Of a stretch of 64,000 bases of DNA, positions 52,530-61,164 are shown one piece after another (position 1 is the stretch's first letter; every line of letters begins with the position of its first letter). Under the pieces are notes generated by a model. The model saw nothing but the letters and a program-made list of their open reading frames with translations. It had not been told where the DNA came from and ran no database searches. The translations under genes were made by a program, and so were the position numbers. The DNA lies in NCBI RefSeq assembly GCF_000423665.1, contig NZ_KE384069.1, positions 671,588-735,587 of the forward strand, written 5' to 3'. This stretch comes from Solirubrobacter soli DSM 22325 (GTDB lineage: Bacteria; Actinomycetota; Thermoleophilia; Solirubrobacterales; Solirubrobacteraceae).

Positions 52530-52562
52530 GCACAAGATCGGTCAAATTGTCCTATCTTGTGC
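52530..52562 (+). promoter_or_regulatory. Operator 2 with embedded -10 box (element B)
   Basis: 13 of 15 arm positions pair around AAT. TATCTT (52553-52558) would be the -10 element, placing transcription start next to GTG 52566. Its centre is 56 bp from operator 1, the same spacing as in element A. Confidence 0.65.
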
Positions 52563-52565
52563 ACG

Positions 52566-53146
52566 GTGCCGGGGAAGGCGTACAACGCGCTGATGGACGT
52601 GGCCGTCGACCAGTACGGCTATGTGACGGCCGAGAACGCCGCCGCCGTGGGAGTGATCGCGGACCGCCTGCGCACCATGGCAAAACGCGGAACGCTGGAG
52701 CGGGTCGCGTACGGGCTCTACCGCGTGCCGGCGGTCGCCTCGACCAGCCTAGACAACTACATGGAAGCGGCGCTCTGGCCGCGGAGGCGGGGTGCTGAGC
52801 CACGATACGGCGCTCGACCTGCTCGAGCTGTGCGACGTCAACCCGCCCAAGATCCACGTCAGCATGCGCAAGGACCTTCGCATCACGCGCGCTATCCCGG
52901 CCGCGTACCGGCTACACCACCGCGATCTCGATGAGCACGACATCACTCGCTATGACGGGATCCCGATCGTCACCCCCGGAGCGCACGATCCGCGACGGCA
53001 TCGAGAGGCACCTGGGCGTGCACCTGATCAGGCAGGCGATCGCGACCGCCCGTGCGCGCGGAGCGATCACCGCGGCGCAGGCGGCCGAGCTCAGGCGCCT
53101 CGCCCGTCCCGCCCGACACGCCTCGCGGGGCGTCGGCGTTCGCTGA
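52566..53146 (+). pseudogene. AbiEi antitoxin remnant with two frameshifts
   Basis: From GTG 52566 the frame matches element A's AbiEi (MPGKAYNALMDVAVDQYG) up to ALWPR near 52785. There two bases are missing compared with element A and the frame moves. The match continues as LSHDTALDLLELCDVNPP to IVTP near 52977, where an extra C in a run of five shifts it again, and resumes as ERTIRDGIERHLG to the end at 53146. The N-terminal DNA-binding half is still encoded in one frame. Confidence 0.85.
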
Positions 53147-53536
53147 TCAGACCGCGGGACCCAGGAGCTCGGCCGTCGTGTCCTCGGGCGGGTAGCCGTA
53201 GGCGTAGACGACCAGATCGACGTCGCCGTGGTTGGCGCTCTGCAGCGGGGTCCCGGCCGGCACGTTGACGACGCCGCCGGCCGGCACGTCGACGCGCTCT
53301 GGCGGCTCGCCGAGATAGATCGACAACTCGCCCGCGAGCACCACGAACGTCTCTTCCTGGATCGGGTGCCGATGCCGCTTGCCCTTCGCCCCGGGCTCGT
53401 AGCGCCAGACGTTGCCGCGCACGTGCGACGAGCCGATGGTGTCGCTCAGCTCGGCGACATGCCGAGCCGGCTCGCCGGGTTGGTGGGGTCGGGTGATCCA
53501 CTCGAACTCGTCGGGCCCAATCGCGCGGAAGGTCAT
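53147..53536 (-). CDS. Small cupin-fold protein (element B copy)
   Basis: 129 residues, with five differences from the copy at 39312-39701. Cupin metal-site motifs are intact (KRHRHPIQEETF, PAGTPLQSANHGD). It lies where element A has the AbiEii gene followed by the cupin. A recent duplication or gene conversion is likely, since other shared genes are much less similar. Confidence 0.88.
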   Translation of the reverse strand: MTFRAIGPDEFEWITRPHQPGEPARHVAELSDTIGSSHVRGNVWRYEPGAKGKRHRHPIQEETFVVLAGELSIYLGEPPERVDVPAGGVVNVPAGTPLQSANHGDVDLVVYAYGYPPEDTTAELLGPAV

Positions 53537-53760
53537 CCAACGAGCCTAGGACCCACATGCGCCTGTAGAGCTTGCGCGCGTCGATGTCGCTCATGTCGCC
53601 GCGCAGCGCGAGACGAACATGCCGATCGCGCCAAGCGGTTTGTAGCTGCACGCCACCGCGCCCCCGGGCGCCGTGGACGCCGAGCAGCACGGTCACGACG
53701 ACATGACCCTCTCCCGAGCGTGCAGGTCGCAGGTCGTGTGTCTAGAAACTCTCGCTCGCG

Positions 53761-54336
53761 ATGCCGATCCTCACCGGCCTGCTCGTCAACCTCGCCGCGA
53801 GCTTTCTGTTCACGCTGGTCGCCGGTGCGCGCCTGGCGCTCCGTGCCGTGGTGCCTCTCACGTGCGGCCTGGTGGCCGCCGCCGGTGCGGTCGTCGCCTA
53901 CGTGCTCGCCCTTGAGGGCGAGCCGCTCGGCGACTTCTTCTCGTCCGCCGCTCAGGTGGGCATCGGTGTGCTCGTCGCGTTGGTCGTCGAGCAGCGCATC
54001 AAGGGCGCGACGGGCGAGCCGGTCAAGGGCAACGACGAGGTGGGCGCCGTGGCTGCGTCGCAGGCGGGCGGACTATCGGTGATCGCCGCCGCAATGGGGG
54101 CGGTCCTGGCTGACTACGTCGGACGTCAGGCCCGCGGCGGGACCGTGGCCCTGGCGGCGCTCGGGACACTCGCCGCGCTCGCCGGTGGACTCGTCGACGG
54201 CGCGGATGGGCTCGCGGAGATCGCGCGCGGGACGCTGTTCGCGGTCACCTGGATGGGCAGTGTGGCCGGCATCGTCGGACTGTTCATCTTCATCGGCCCG
54301 CCGGCTGAGCAGACGGGCGGCTCGGGCGCTATGTGA
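53761..54336 (+). CDS. Membrane protein of unknown function
   Basis: 191 residues from ATG 53761. Hydrophobic segments occur at about 5-25, 30-50, 60-80 and 150-180, with a hydrophobic Gly/Ala stretch in between. A short soluble loop (QRIKGATGEPVKGNDEVG) follows the third. No family recognised. Confidence 0.6.
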   Translation: MPILTGLLVNLAASFLFTLVAGARLALRAVVPLTCGLVAAAGAVVAYVLALEGEPLGDFFSSAAQVGIGVLVALVVEQRIKGATGEPVKGNDEVGAVAASQAGGLSVIAAAMGAVLADYVGRQARGGTVALAALGTLAALAGGLVDGADGLAEIARGTLFAVTWMGSVAGIVGLFIFIGPPAEQTGGSGAM

Positions 54337-54691
54337 GGTCCAGCTCGGCCCGGAAGCCGCATGGTCTCAAGGAGACCCGCGACCGCGAGACGATGGCCTG
54401 CACCATCGCATGGCCTCGACCATCTCAAATTTGCCAAGGTCGTGGACGCCAAGCCGCGCGGACACTATTGCGCCACGGGCAAGTGCGAGCCATCTCGCGG
54501 TTGCGTCGCCGATCGCTCCACCGCCGGCTTGGAGCGCGATGCCGCACGGCGCAGCGGCCGACGACTACCGTCCGGTCCTCGAATCCACGCACCGCGTCGT
54601 CGTGGGCTACGAGGGTGGCGGACGCCGTGACTTTCCCCGCTGGAGGAGCCCCGAGCAGCGCGGCGTCCGGGCCGGTCGTCACGCTCTAGCC
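54337..54691. other. Intergenic stretch without a convincing gene
   Basis: Open frames exist on both strands, but none has a good start, ribosome site or protein-like composition. Confidence 0.4.
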
Positions 54692-54862
54692 ATGGACCGT
54701 CTGCGCCCCGATGCGATCGACACTCTCGCGACGGCGCAGACCGACCCGTGCCCGTGGTGCCAGGCGCGCAACAGCCTGTTCTGGGTTCGCTCGCACGTCC
54801 AATGCCGCGCATGTGGCCAGGTCGTCGAGAGCTGCTGCGAGGGACCGGCCGGCTGCGCCTGA
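54692..54862 (+). CDS. Small zinc-ribbon-like protein
   Basis: 56 residues from ATG 54692. CPWCQARN and CRACGQVVESCC form two CxxC-type pairs about 20 residues apart, a likely zinc ribbon. Such short free-standing ribbons are common in actinobacteria. The role is unknown. Confidence 0.55.
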   Translation: MDRLRPDAIDTLATAQTDPCPWCQARNSLFWVRSHVQCRACGQVVESCCEGPAGCA

Positions 54863-54948
54863 CGGCCGGCGCTCGAGGCTTCGCCATCCTCGCAGCCACC
54901 TGACCCCGAACATCATCGCTGTCAGGGTTTCCCGGCGTACGCGGCCGC

Positions 54949-55818
54949 TCAGCGGCCGACGTCGATCTCGAGGAGATCTCCACCCTCAGCCTCGACCTGG
55001 AGCGTCACGTGCTCGATGCCGAAGCGCTCGACGAGCAGGCTGGTGCAGCGGTCGATCGTCTCGGCGATCGAGTCCTCGGTGCCGATCAGGATGTGCGCCG
55101 ATAATGCTGGAAAGCCCGCGGAGATCTCCCAGATGTGCAGATCGTGGACCTCATGCACGCCGTCAACGCCGACGAGCGCGACGCCGACTGCGTTGACATC
55201 GACATCGGCCGGCGCAGCCTCCATCAGGACGCGCCACGAACTTCGGAGGTCCTTGGTCGCGTCACGCATGACGTGCGTCGACACGACGAGCGCTGCGATC
55301 GCGTCGAGCCGGTTCCAGCCGGTTGCGGCGATCGCGATCGCCGAGACGGCGACGATCAGGAAGTCGACGCGGCCGCCCGCGAGCCGCTCACGCAGTTCCA
55401 CGGCGAACAACGCCGTGGCGCGCTCGGGGATGCACCGAGCACCGAACGTGTAGAGGGCCACCCCCACCAGCGCGAACACGAGCACGAGCGTCGCGTCGAC
55501 CTCGCTGGGGTTCATGAGCCGGCTGACGGCCAGCCAGACGACGACGAGCGCGATCTCGAGAGTCACGAATCCATCGATGAACTGGCTGACGCGTTCGACG
55601 CGCACCCAGCCGTACGTGTGCGAGCCCATTGCGGGGCGCGACACGAGAGCCGCCGCGAGGATCGAGAGCGCGACCGACAGCGTGTCCGGCAGCAGCGAGA
55701 CTGACTCCTCGAGCAGCCCGGCAGCCGCCTGCCCAACAGCGAAGACCGCCACGAGCAGCAGCATCAGAGAGAACCTGGCCCGCAGGTCGCTCGCGAGATA
55801 GGGCGGTCCTGTGGTCAA
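54949..55818 (-). CDS. Cation diffusion facilitator family protein with altered metal site
   Basis: 289 residues. Six hydrophobic segments and a cytoplasmic C-terminal domain with GVHEVHDLHIWEISAGFPALSAHI place it in the CDF (CzcD/YiiP) family, which exports Zn2+ or similar ions. However, TM2 reads SLLPDTLSVALS where HxxxD/DxxxD is expected, and TM5 (GGRVDFLIVAVSA) has no HxxxD. The transport site seems largely lost, so it may carry another substrate or not transport at all. Confidence 0.8.
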   Translation of the reverse strand: MTTGPPYLASDLRARFSLMLLLVAVFAVGQAAAGLLEESVSLLPDTLSVALSILAAALVSRPAMGSHTYGWVRVERVSQFIDGFVTLEIALVVVWLAVSRLMNPSEVDATLVLVFALVGVALYTFGARCIPERATALFAVELRERLAGGRVDFLIVAVSAIAIAATGWNRLDAIAALVVSTHVMRDATKDLRSSWRVLMEAAPADVDVNAVGVALVGVDGVHEVHDLHIWEISAGFPALSAHILIGTEDSIAETIDRCTSLLVERFGIEHVTLQVEAEGGDLLEIDVGR

Positions 55819-56104
55819 GGTGAGCTCAACCTAATCGCGCAACGAGACCTCAGTCAACGCTGTGGCTTCGGCGCGTGACCGACGAGCTGAGCGTCAACTC
55901 GGACGTCCGCCGCGTGCACCATGGCGTGACCCTCTTCTCTACGTGCACGTCGCTTGGCCCTCGATGTCGAAGCACACGCTCGCATGGATCCCATCTCCGC
56001 GTTCGCGCGCCGCGTCCGCGCGTGTCGCACCTACATGGATCCCGAGTCCTCGTGGCGCCCCCGCATCGACGCGCGATTGACCCCGGCCGGCGTTCGCTTC
56101 TGCG

Positions 56105-57157
56105 CTATGCGCGAGCGAACACGGTGAACGCGCCGGATCCGTCCTTGGCGCTGCAGCTCCCGGACCGCGGTGCCTGGGCGGCCGTCGCGGCGATGCACGA
56201 CCACCCCTCGAGCTCGAGCGCTGCGCCAGAGCCCAGCCCTTCGTTCGGCGCGCGACGCAAGTACTCGTTCCAGAGGGCCTCGGCGCCGGTGCAGCGCACC
56301 TCGCCGTCACTGACCCGGATCGAGATGCGCGTGCCGTCGGTCTGCTGCCCGGAGCACCGCTCGCCGGCACGCTTGGACCGGCGGCCCTGCGATTTGGGGC
56401 GCGGAGTCGGGGCGGGCGCGACGACCGATGCCCCGATCGGGCAATCATCCCGGGTCCAGCTGTCCGGGCCGTAGTTGAGCGAGGTGACGGCCTGGTTGTC
56501 GAACAGCGCGATGCAGCCATCGAGTTCGCCGGCCTCCCTGCCGGCCGCGTCCGGATCGTCGGGGACGTCGTCCGGAAGTGCGGACGTGTTCGATGCGTCA
56601 CCGGGATTCTCGTTCTGGCAATCGACCGCCGAGTACTCGTCGTCGTTCTCGTAGAGCGATCCATTCGGCGACTCGTCGAACAGTGCCTGGCAGCCGTCGT
56701 CGAACCCGGTCGTGTAGGCGTCGCTGAACGCCTCCCACGCGGTGCCCTCCTGGTTCTCCCAGTCGACCTGCGCGCAGGAGACGGTGATCTGGACCTCGGC
56801 GGTGTCGTCGACCATCTCGCCGGCGGTGGGGTCCTGGTTCTCGACGTCGCAGCCGGTGGCGTCGCGAGCACTGTCAAAGCCCGGGTCGTCGTCGGCATCC
56901 ACCAGCGTGGCGGTCAGGCCGGCGCCTTCGACGGCTGAGACGGCGTCGGCGCCGTCTCAGCCGTCGAAGGCGTCCGGCACCTCGACGCCGGCCGCCTCAT
57001 CGTCCGGCGACCAACCACCGGTGTCTTCGATCGTCGGCCCGTCACCCGATCTCGGGTCGGCCTGCTGGCCCGATTCGCCGCACCCCGTGATGGCGGTGAG
57101 ACACGTGGCCGCGAGGATCACGATCAGCCACCCGGATCGGTGGCTCCGATCCTTCAC
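56105..57157 (-). pseudogene. PASTA-domain lipoprotein interrupted by in-frame TGA
   Basis: GTG 57157 starts a lipoprotein signal (LTAITGC lipobox). The frame runs to TGA at 56957-56959 and continues open, in the same frame, to 56105. The part around the stop is a PASTA-like domain (VPDAFDG, stop, DGADAVSAVEGAGLTATLVD...). It is followed by an acidic Cys-containing region (AWEAFSDAYTTGFDDGC, IALFDNQ) and a basic linker with a C-terminal Cys-rich domain. The stop lies inside a perfect hairpin. If translation ends there, only a 66-residue lipoprotein is made. Confidence 0.7.
56923..56972. repeat. Perfect 23-bp inverted repeat containing the TGA
   Basis: Arms 56923-56945 and 56950-56972 are exact complements separated by TCGG. 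The arm nearer the gene start contains the stop codon. The other arm encodes normal PASTA sequence (DAVSAVEG). Confidence 0.93.
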
Positions 57158-57159
57158 CG

Positions 57160-57321
57160 TCAGGACCCGAGCGCGGGGTACAGCGGACCACTGGGCGACG
57201 ATGCCTCTGGCTCCGGGTCGCGCGGAGCTGCGCTTGCCGTCCGGGGGTCGGCGCGCGCGACCGGGGTCAGGAACGGCACTGCGATCAACGCGAGCAGCGC
57301 GGTACAGAGGGCTCTACCCAT
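57160..57321 (-). CDS. Small secreted peptide, 53 residues
   Basis: ATG 57321. A signal peptide (LCTALLALIAVPFLTPVARA) is followed by about 29 residues rich in Pro, Ser and Glu without Cys. It ends two bases before the GTG of the lipoprotein gene, so they form one transcript. No family. Confidence 0.45.
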   Translation of the reverse strand: MGRALCTALLALIAVPFLTPVARADPRTASAAPRDPEPEASSPSGPLYPALGS

Positions 57322-57415
57322 CGATCACGAGCGTAGCGATGCCATCTCGCTCGCTCGCCCGAACATCCGGCTACTGCGTTTGCGCGGACATCAATGTTTG
57401 ATATAGGTTCACAGA

Positions 57416-58099
57416 GTGCACTCTATTCGTCGTTTGATCGCCGGAGCGGTTGCGGTCGCGCTCGCGCTTCTCGCCGCCAGTGCCTCGAGCGCGCTGGCTG
57501 CTGACACCCTGAGCATTGCGGTGCCGAGTACCACGCCGGTGCGCGGCATCCCGATGACGGTGACCTTCAGTGGGGCGGACACGCCGTACACGAACGCGGG
57601 AGCCACCCCGTTCCTCTACGCGGTGCTGGAGCTGTAGAGCTCGGTGACCCCCGTGGTGCTCGACACCTGAAGGTCAGCGCCGAACGTCGGCTGGCACGGG
57701 ACACCGTTAAGCAACAACCGCAACACGGTGTCGAGCGGAGGCTTCTCGTACTCAGTGAGTCTGACGCCGACGGAGGGCGCGTTCGTTCTCTGTGCGTGGC
57801 TCGAAACGGACTCCGATGACGCACAGGGCAAGGGTGACTCGGCGGACGTTGTCACGGCCAGCTCTAGCGTCCTCTACACGGTCACGCGACCTGTCGAGTG
57901 CGTCGTCCCGAATTTCACCGGGACGACGCTGGCGAAGATCAAGCGGCGGCTGGTTGCGAACCACTGCGGCATCGGGCGGGTCCGACGCGTGGTTCGCAGC
58001 CATGTTCGGAGCGGTCGCGTCGTCGGGCTCAGTCCACGCCCCGGCACGCGGCATCGCGCGGGGTATCGGGTCACGATCACCGTCGCCCGTCACCGCTGA
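57416..58099 (+). pseudogene. Secreted PASTA protein with an inverted internal segment
   Basis: GTG 57416 gives a signal peptide (ends SALAAD) and a beta domain up to PFLYAV. The frame then meets TAG 57635 and TGA 57668 but resumes as VSSGGFSYSVSLTPTEG, VLCAWLETDS and a PASTA domain (CVVPNFTGTTLAKIKRRL..., GYRVTITVA) to 58099. If bases 57623-57726 are read as their reverse complement, both stops vanish. The frame is then continuous over 227 codons and includes GVPCQPTFGADLQVSSTTG. Confidence 0.65.
57623..57726. repeat. 104-bp segment apparently inverted within a gene
   Basis: The ends are short imperfect inverted repeats: GTGCTGGAGCTGTAG on the left, and GTGTTGCGGTTGTTG as the complement of the right, 10 of 15 positions equal. 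Inverting the segment restores the reading frame on both sides without gain or loss of bases. Confidence 0.6.
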
Positions 58100-58334
58100 T
58101 GGCGAAGTTCAGGTTTGGTCCGCCGTGAACACGAGTGCGGGCGCCGCCGGCGCCTGTTCCGGCGGGTGCTGAGGACGCGAAGGCGGTTGCGCGATGCAGA
58201 TCGGCTGCGTCCGCGTTGACGATCGCGCCGCACGCGACCACGGTGCACGATGGGGACGTGGTCGCGAGCACGCTTCCGTCGTCGAGCTCCATGACGACTG
58301 GGCGGTGATCATCGCTTGTGCGTCGCTGCCTCAT
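58077..58334 (-). CDS. Possible small protein
   Basis: 85 residues. The middle (MELDDGSVLATTSPSCTVVACGAIVNAD, read in two parts) has GC-rich third positions and a protein-like composition. There is no clear ribosome site or family. It converges with and slightly overlaps the PASTA gene. Confidence 0.3.
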   Translation of the reverse strand: MRQRRTSDDHRPVVMELDDGSVLATTSPSCTVVACGAIVNADAADLHRATAFASSAPAGTGAGGARTRVHGGPNLNFAISGDGRR

Positions 58335-58414
58335 CGCGCGCGAGAGGACCCGGTGATCCGAGACGGCGAGCTCAACGCAGGGATGCGCATGACCAACGAC
58401 CCGCAGGAGGAAGC

Positions 58415-58516
58415 ATGCTGAAGATAGTCTCCGTCCGGACGCTTGTCGCGGTGACCGCGTTGGCCGCGCTTGCGCAGCCCGCCGCGGCGCACGCCAGCGT
58501 CATCTGGGGGACCTAG
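58415..58516 (+). CDS. Signal-peptide-only micro-ORF
   Basis: ATG 58415 with an excellent CAGGAGGAAGC ribosome site. 33 residues: a textbook signal peptide ending AAAHA, then SVIWGT and a TAG. It is either a remnant of a longer secreted protein or a source of a very short exported peptide. Confidence 0.5.
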   Translation: MLKIVSVRTLVAVTALAALAQPAAAHASVIWGT

Positions 58517-58918
58517 TCGCCCCCGCGCAGCGAGGCCCATCGTCGTGACAAGGCAAGACTTCGCCGGTGAAGCGACGTCGCGTGCGCGGCAGCCGAGTTC
58601 CGCCGGGCGGGCCCGCTCGCGGGTCGTGTTCGAACAGGGCGTCGATCGCGCCCATTTCGGCGCGGACGCGGCGACCGACGTCGGCTGCGAGATCGGCGGT
58701 TGCCGCCGCGTCCGCGTCCGGCCTACGGACGTCGGCGTGCCCGGGATCACTGGGGCAAGCTGCGGGGCGCCTGGTTTGCGCCGGTCCGCGGAGTCGAGTC
58801 GTCCGTCGGCGTACTCCTCGACCGTGCGCCGCTCGAGGTCGTCGTCGCCGATCTCCATACACAGCACCACGGGGGCCTGTGGACTGTCGTGCTCCCAGAT
58901 CACGCGCAGACGCTGCAT
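58500..58918 (-). pseudogene. DUF6881-like small protein gene with a frameshift
   Basis: From ATG 58918 the frame reads LRVIWEHDSPQAPVVLCMEI and ERRTVEEYADGRLDSADRR, similar in order to the DUF6881 family (RVRWEHDFPDEPVVLYSEL). Near 58735 the protein-like text moves to another frame (DADAAATADLAADVGRRV, GAIDALFEHDP). One indel would join them. The real 3' end is uncertain. Confidence 0.45.
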
Positions 58919-59124
58919 CGCAGCATCATCGCGCCGCTGGCGTCGACGCCAGCCGGTCGGTCGCCGTCCGCGTGCGGGGGTCTCAGCCGCGGGTGCGGTC
59001 GCACGCGGTCTGAACGGTCGCTCGGAGCGCCTCGGCCTGTTCGAGCAGCTTGTTGGCCGTGGTGAAGTCCGCCCGCCGGCGAACAGCGGGTCGCGTGAGC
59101 GATGGGACGGGTAGACGAGGTGCC

Positions 59125-59499
59125 GTGCCCGGCTTCTTGCACCGCCTCGGCGTCTACTTCGGGCTCGCCGAGCTCACGGAGGCCGAGCGGCGGGCAGCCG
59201 ACGCTGAGCTACGCGATCAGACGACGCGGCAGATCCTGACGGAGGCCGCGGTCTACGGCTTGCTGGCCGGCGTCGGCTGGGCGCTGATCACGGCCGCCTT
59301 CGACGGTTTCGACGTTGCGCTCGGCGGAGCGGTCGTGCGAGCCGTGCTGTTCGGGACCGCCATGGCCGTCGTTCGCGTCGTTGCGACGCTCGTGACGCGC
59401 GACCGGGCGCTCCAGCGGCGGCGGTGTTCGTCCCCGCCGCCCAGTCGCACCTCCGACGATCGCACGGACCACGGTCGTTGCTCTGCCAGCGACGACTGA
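59125..59499 (+). CDS. Small membrane protein
   Basis: 124 residues from GTG 59125 (GAGG upstream). A helical charged N-terminus (GLAELTEAERRAADAELRDQ) is followed by two hydrophobic segments (about 45-62, 70-95) and a polar Arg/Ser tail. Function unknown. Confidence 0.55.
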   Translation: MPGFLHRLGVYFGLAELTEAERRAADAELRDQTTRQILTEAAVYGLLAGVGWALITAAFDGFDVALGGAVVRAVLFGTAMAVVRVVATLVTRDRALQRRRCSSPPPSRTSDDRTDHGRCSASDD

Positions 59500-59690
59500 G
59501 CGCTCCGAAGCGCCGATGCCGGTGCATGCGAGCGAGCTCGATTCAACCTGCGTCAACGCAGGTGAGCGCGACGACGTTCGCTCGACGGTGCCCCGGCCAT
59601 CGTGCACCGGATGGGCGCGCCAGCGCTTCGGCACCCGAGCCTCGTCGCCGTGGTTGGCGCGCGCTGCCTCCATCCGTACGCTGCCTCGCG

Positions 59691-60515
59691 ATGCGACGAA
59701 GTCTCGTCCTCGTGCTCCTCGTGGCCGGGTGCGGAGGCACCCACCGGCCACCCGCCGCGCCCGCGGCGACGCCACGGCCGATGGCGATGCACCGACACCA
59801 TCGCCATCATCGCGTGACGGTCGGCGCACGGGCCACCGTCGCGCGGGCGGTCGCGGTCCAACACGGTCCCGCCGCTCACAAACGTGTCGCCATCACGTTC
59901 GACGCCGACATGTCCCGCGAGATGCTCGGTCTGATCAAGGCCGGCCTGGCGCCCGAGCAGATCGACCACCAACTGATCAGGACGCTCCGCCGGACGCACA
60001 CTCCCGCCACGCTCTTCCTCACCGGCATGTGGGCCCGGCGCTATCCAACAGTGGTTCGGGCGCTGGCCCGTGACGGCTTCGAGCTGGGCAACCACACCTG
60101 GGACCATCGCGCATGGGCGGACGGCTGCTATGGGCTGCCGGGCGGGCTGACGATCGCGGCCGAGAACGCCGAGGTCAAGCGCACCGCGAACCTCCTGCGC
60201 AGGCTGACCGGGAAACGGCCGCTCTGGTTTCGGTTTCCAGGACTCTGCCACGGGCCCGAAGCCCTGCGCGTTACCGCTGCCGAGCACGAGCAGGCGGTCG
60301 ACGGGCTCGCGTCCGGCGACGCGTTCCAGCGCGATCCCGCGGTGATCGTGCGCACCGTGCTCTCCGAGGTCCGTCCAGGCTCGATCATCGTCATGCACAT
60401 GATGGGATCACCCAACGCGCCCGCCACCGGCCAGGCACTGGCGGCCCTGATCCCCCGGCTACGAGCGCGTGGCTATCACCTCGTGACGGTCGGACGTCTG
60501 CTCGGGTCGTCCTGA
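59691..60515 (+). CDS. Polysaccharide deacetylase-family lipoprotein
   Basis: 274 residues from ATG 59691 with a lipobox (LLVAGC). A His/Pro linker (about 18-50) precedes a NodB-type catalytic domain: ITFDADMS (catalytic Asp region, TFDD in most members), GNHTWDHR (two metal His) and RFPGLCHG, then IVMHMM near the end. It would remove acetyl groups from peptidoglycan or another sugar polymer at the cell surface. The second Asp of TFDD is altered (FDAD), so metal use may differ. Confidence 0.85.
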   Translation: MRRSLVLVLLVAGCGGTHRPPAAPAATPRPMAMHRHHRHHRVTVGARATVARAVAVQHGPAAHKRVAITFDADMSREMLGLIKAGLAPEQIDHQLIRTLRRTHTPATLFLTGMWARRYPTVVRALARDGFELGNHTWDHRAWADGCYGLPGGLTIAAENAEVKRTANLLRRLTGKRPLWFRFPGLCHGPEALRVTAAEHEQAVDGLASGDAFQRDPAVIVRTVLSEVRPGSIIVMHMMGSPNAPATGQALAALIPRLRARGYHLVTVGRLLGSS

Positions 60516-61164
60516 CGTCGTCGTCCGCCAGGCCGCGGACCGGAGATGACCGGGGGCAGCGTCGCTCGGAGAGTCCAGGCGACCAAGCGCCGCACTGAGG
60601 CATCCGCCGCGGGGCGTCGCTGACTCGCGTGACTCGTCGCCGCGTTCGTCGCGGTGATCCGTCCGGAGGCCGTGATGCAGTCCGCGTCGCAGTCGCGCGA
60701 ACATTGTTCCGCGTGTGACCGGCATGGCCGCGGCGCAAGATGCGACCTCTCCCATCTGGCTGCTGACCCACGCCGGGTATCCCAAGTCACCGGACGCATG
60801 ACGTCCGCGACGACCTGCACAGCGTGCCCGAGTGCGCGCGCGAGGCGAAACCGGTGTGCCAGCCGCCCGGCTGACAGCGTCGATGCCACACCCATGGACT
60901 CGACGGCGCTCCGCACCCTGTTCCTCGGCAGAACGGCCCCGGCAGCGACTCGCCCAGTGGGTCCCGAACGGGCGCTCCGCGACGAGCGTGCCGGCGCTTC
61001 GGGCAATGACGTCACGGTCAACGGGCGGCGCCAATGCGTTGTCCGATCTGTGATCGCGGCGGTTCGCGCGCCACGCGGTGGAGGCAGCAGCGGGTCTCGG
61101 CGACCGTGCTGTTGGTCGTTGCTGTCGCGGGTCGCCCGACACGGTGCCGCGATTCGAGCTTGTC
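60516..61164. other. 650-bp gap without a convincing gene
   Basis: Only Arg/Ser-rich shadow frames are present on both strands. No tRNA, clear hairpin or palindrome was recognised. It may hold a regulatory region of the partition operon or remnants of lost genes. Confidence 0.4.

Larger units (their letters stand above)
50593..53536. mobile_element. Element B: decayed sister of element A
   Basis: It repeats the order of element A's left end (arm sites, integrase, nucleotidyltransferase, paired operators, AbiEi, cupin) but with a nonsense codon in the integrase, two frameshifts in AbiEi, and no AbiEii. The homology ends a few bases past the cupin start. No third 45-bp repeat was seen to the right, so the far boundary is unknown. 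Confidence 0.8.

Noticed and set aside
56946..56972. A selenocysteine insertion signal for the TGA in the PASTA lipoprotein
   Set aside because: The stop itself lies in the stem arm, the loop is only four bases, and no selenoprotein family resembles this protein. A mutation fits better.
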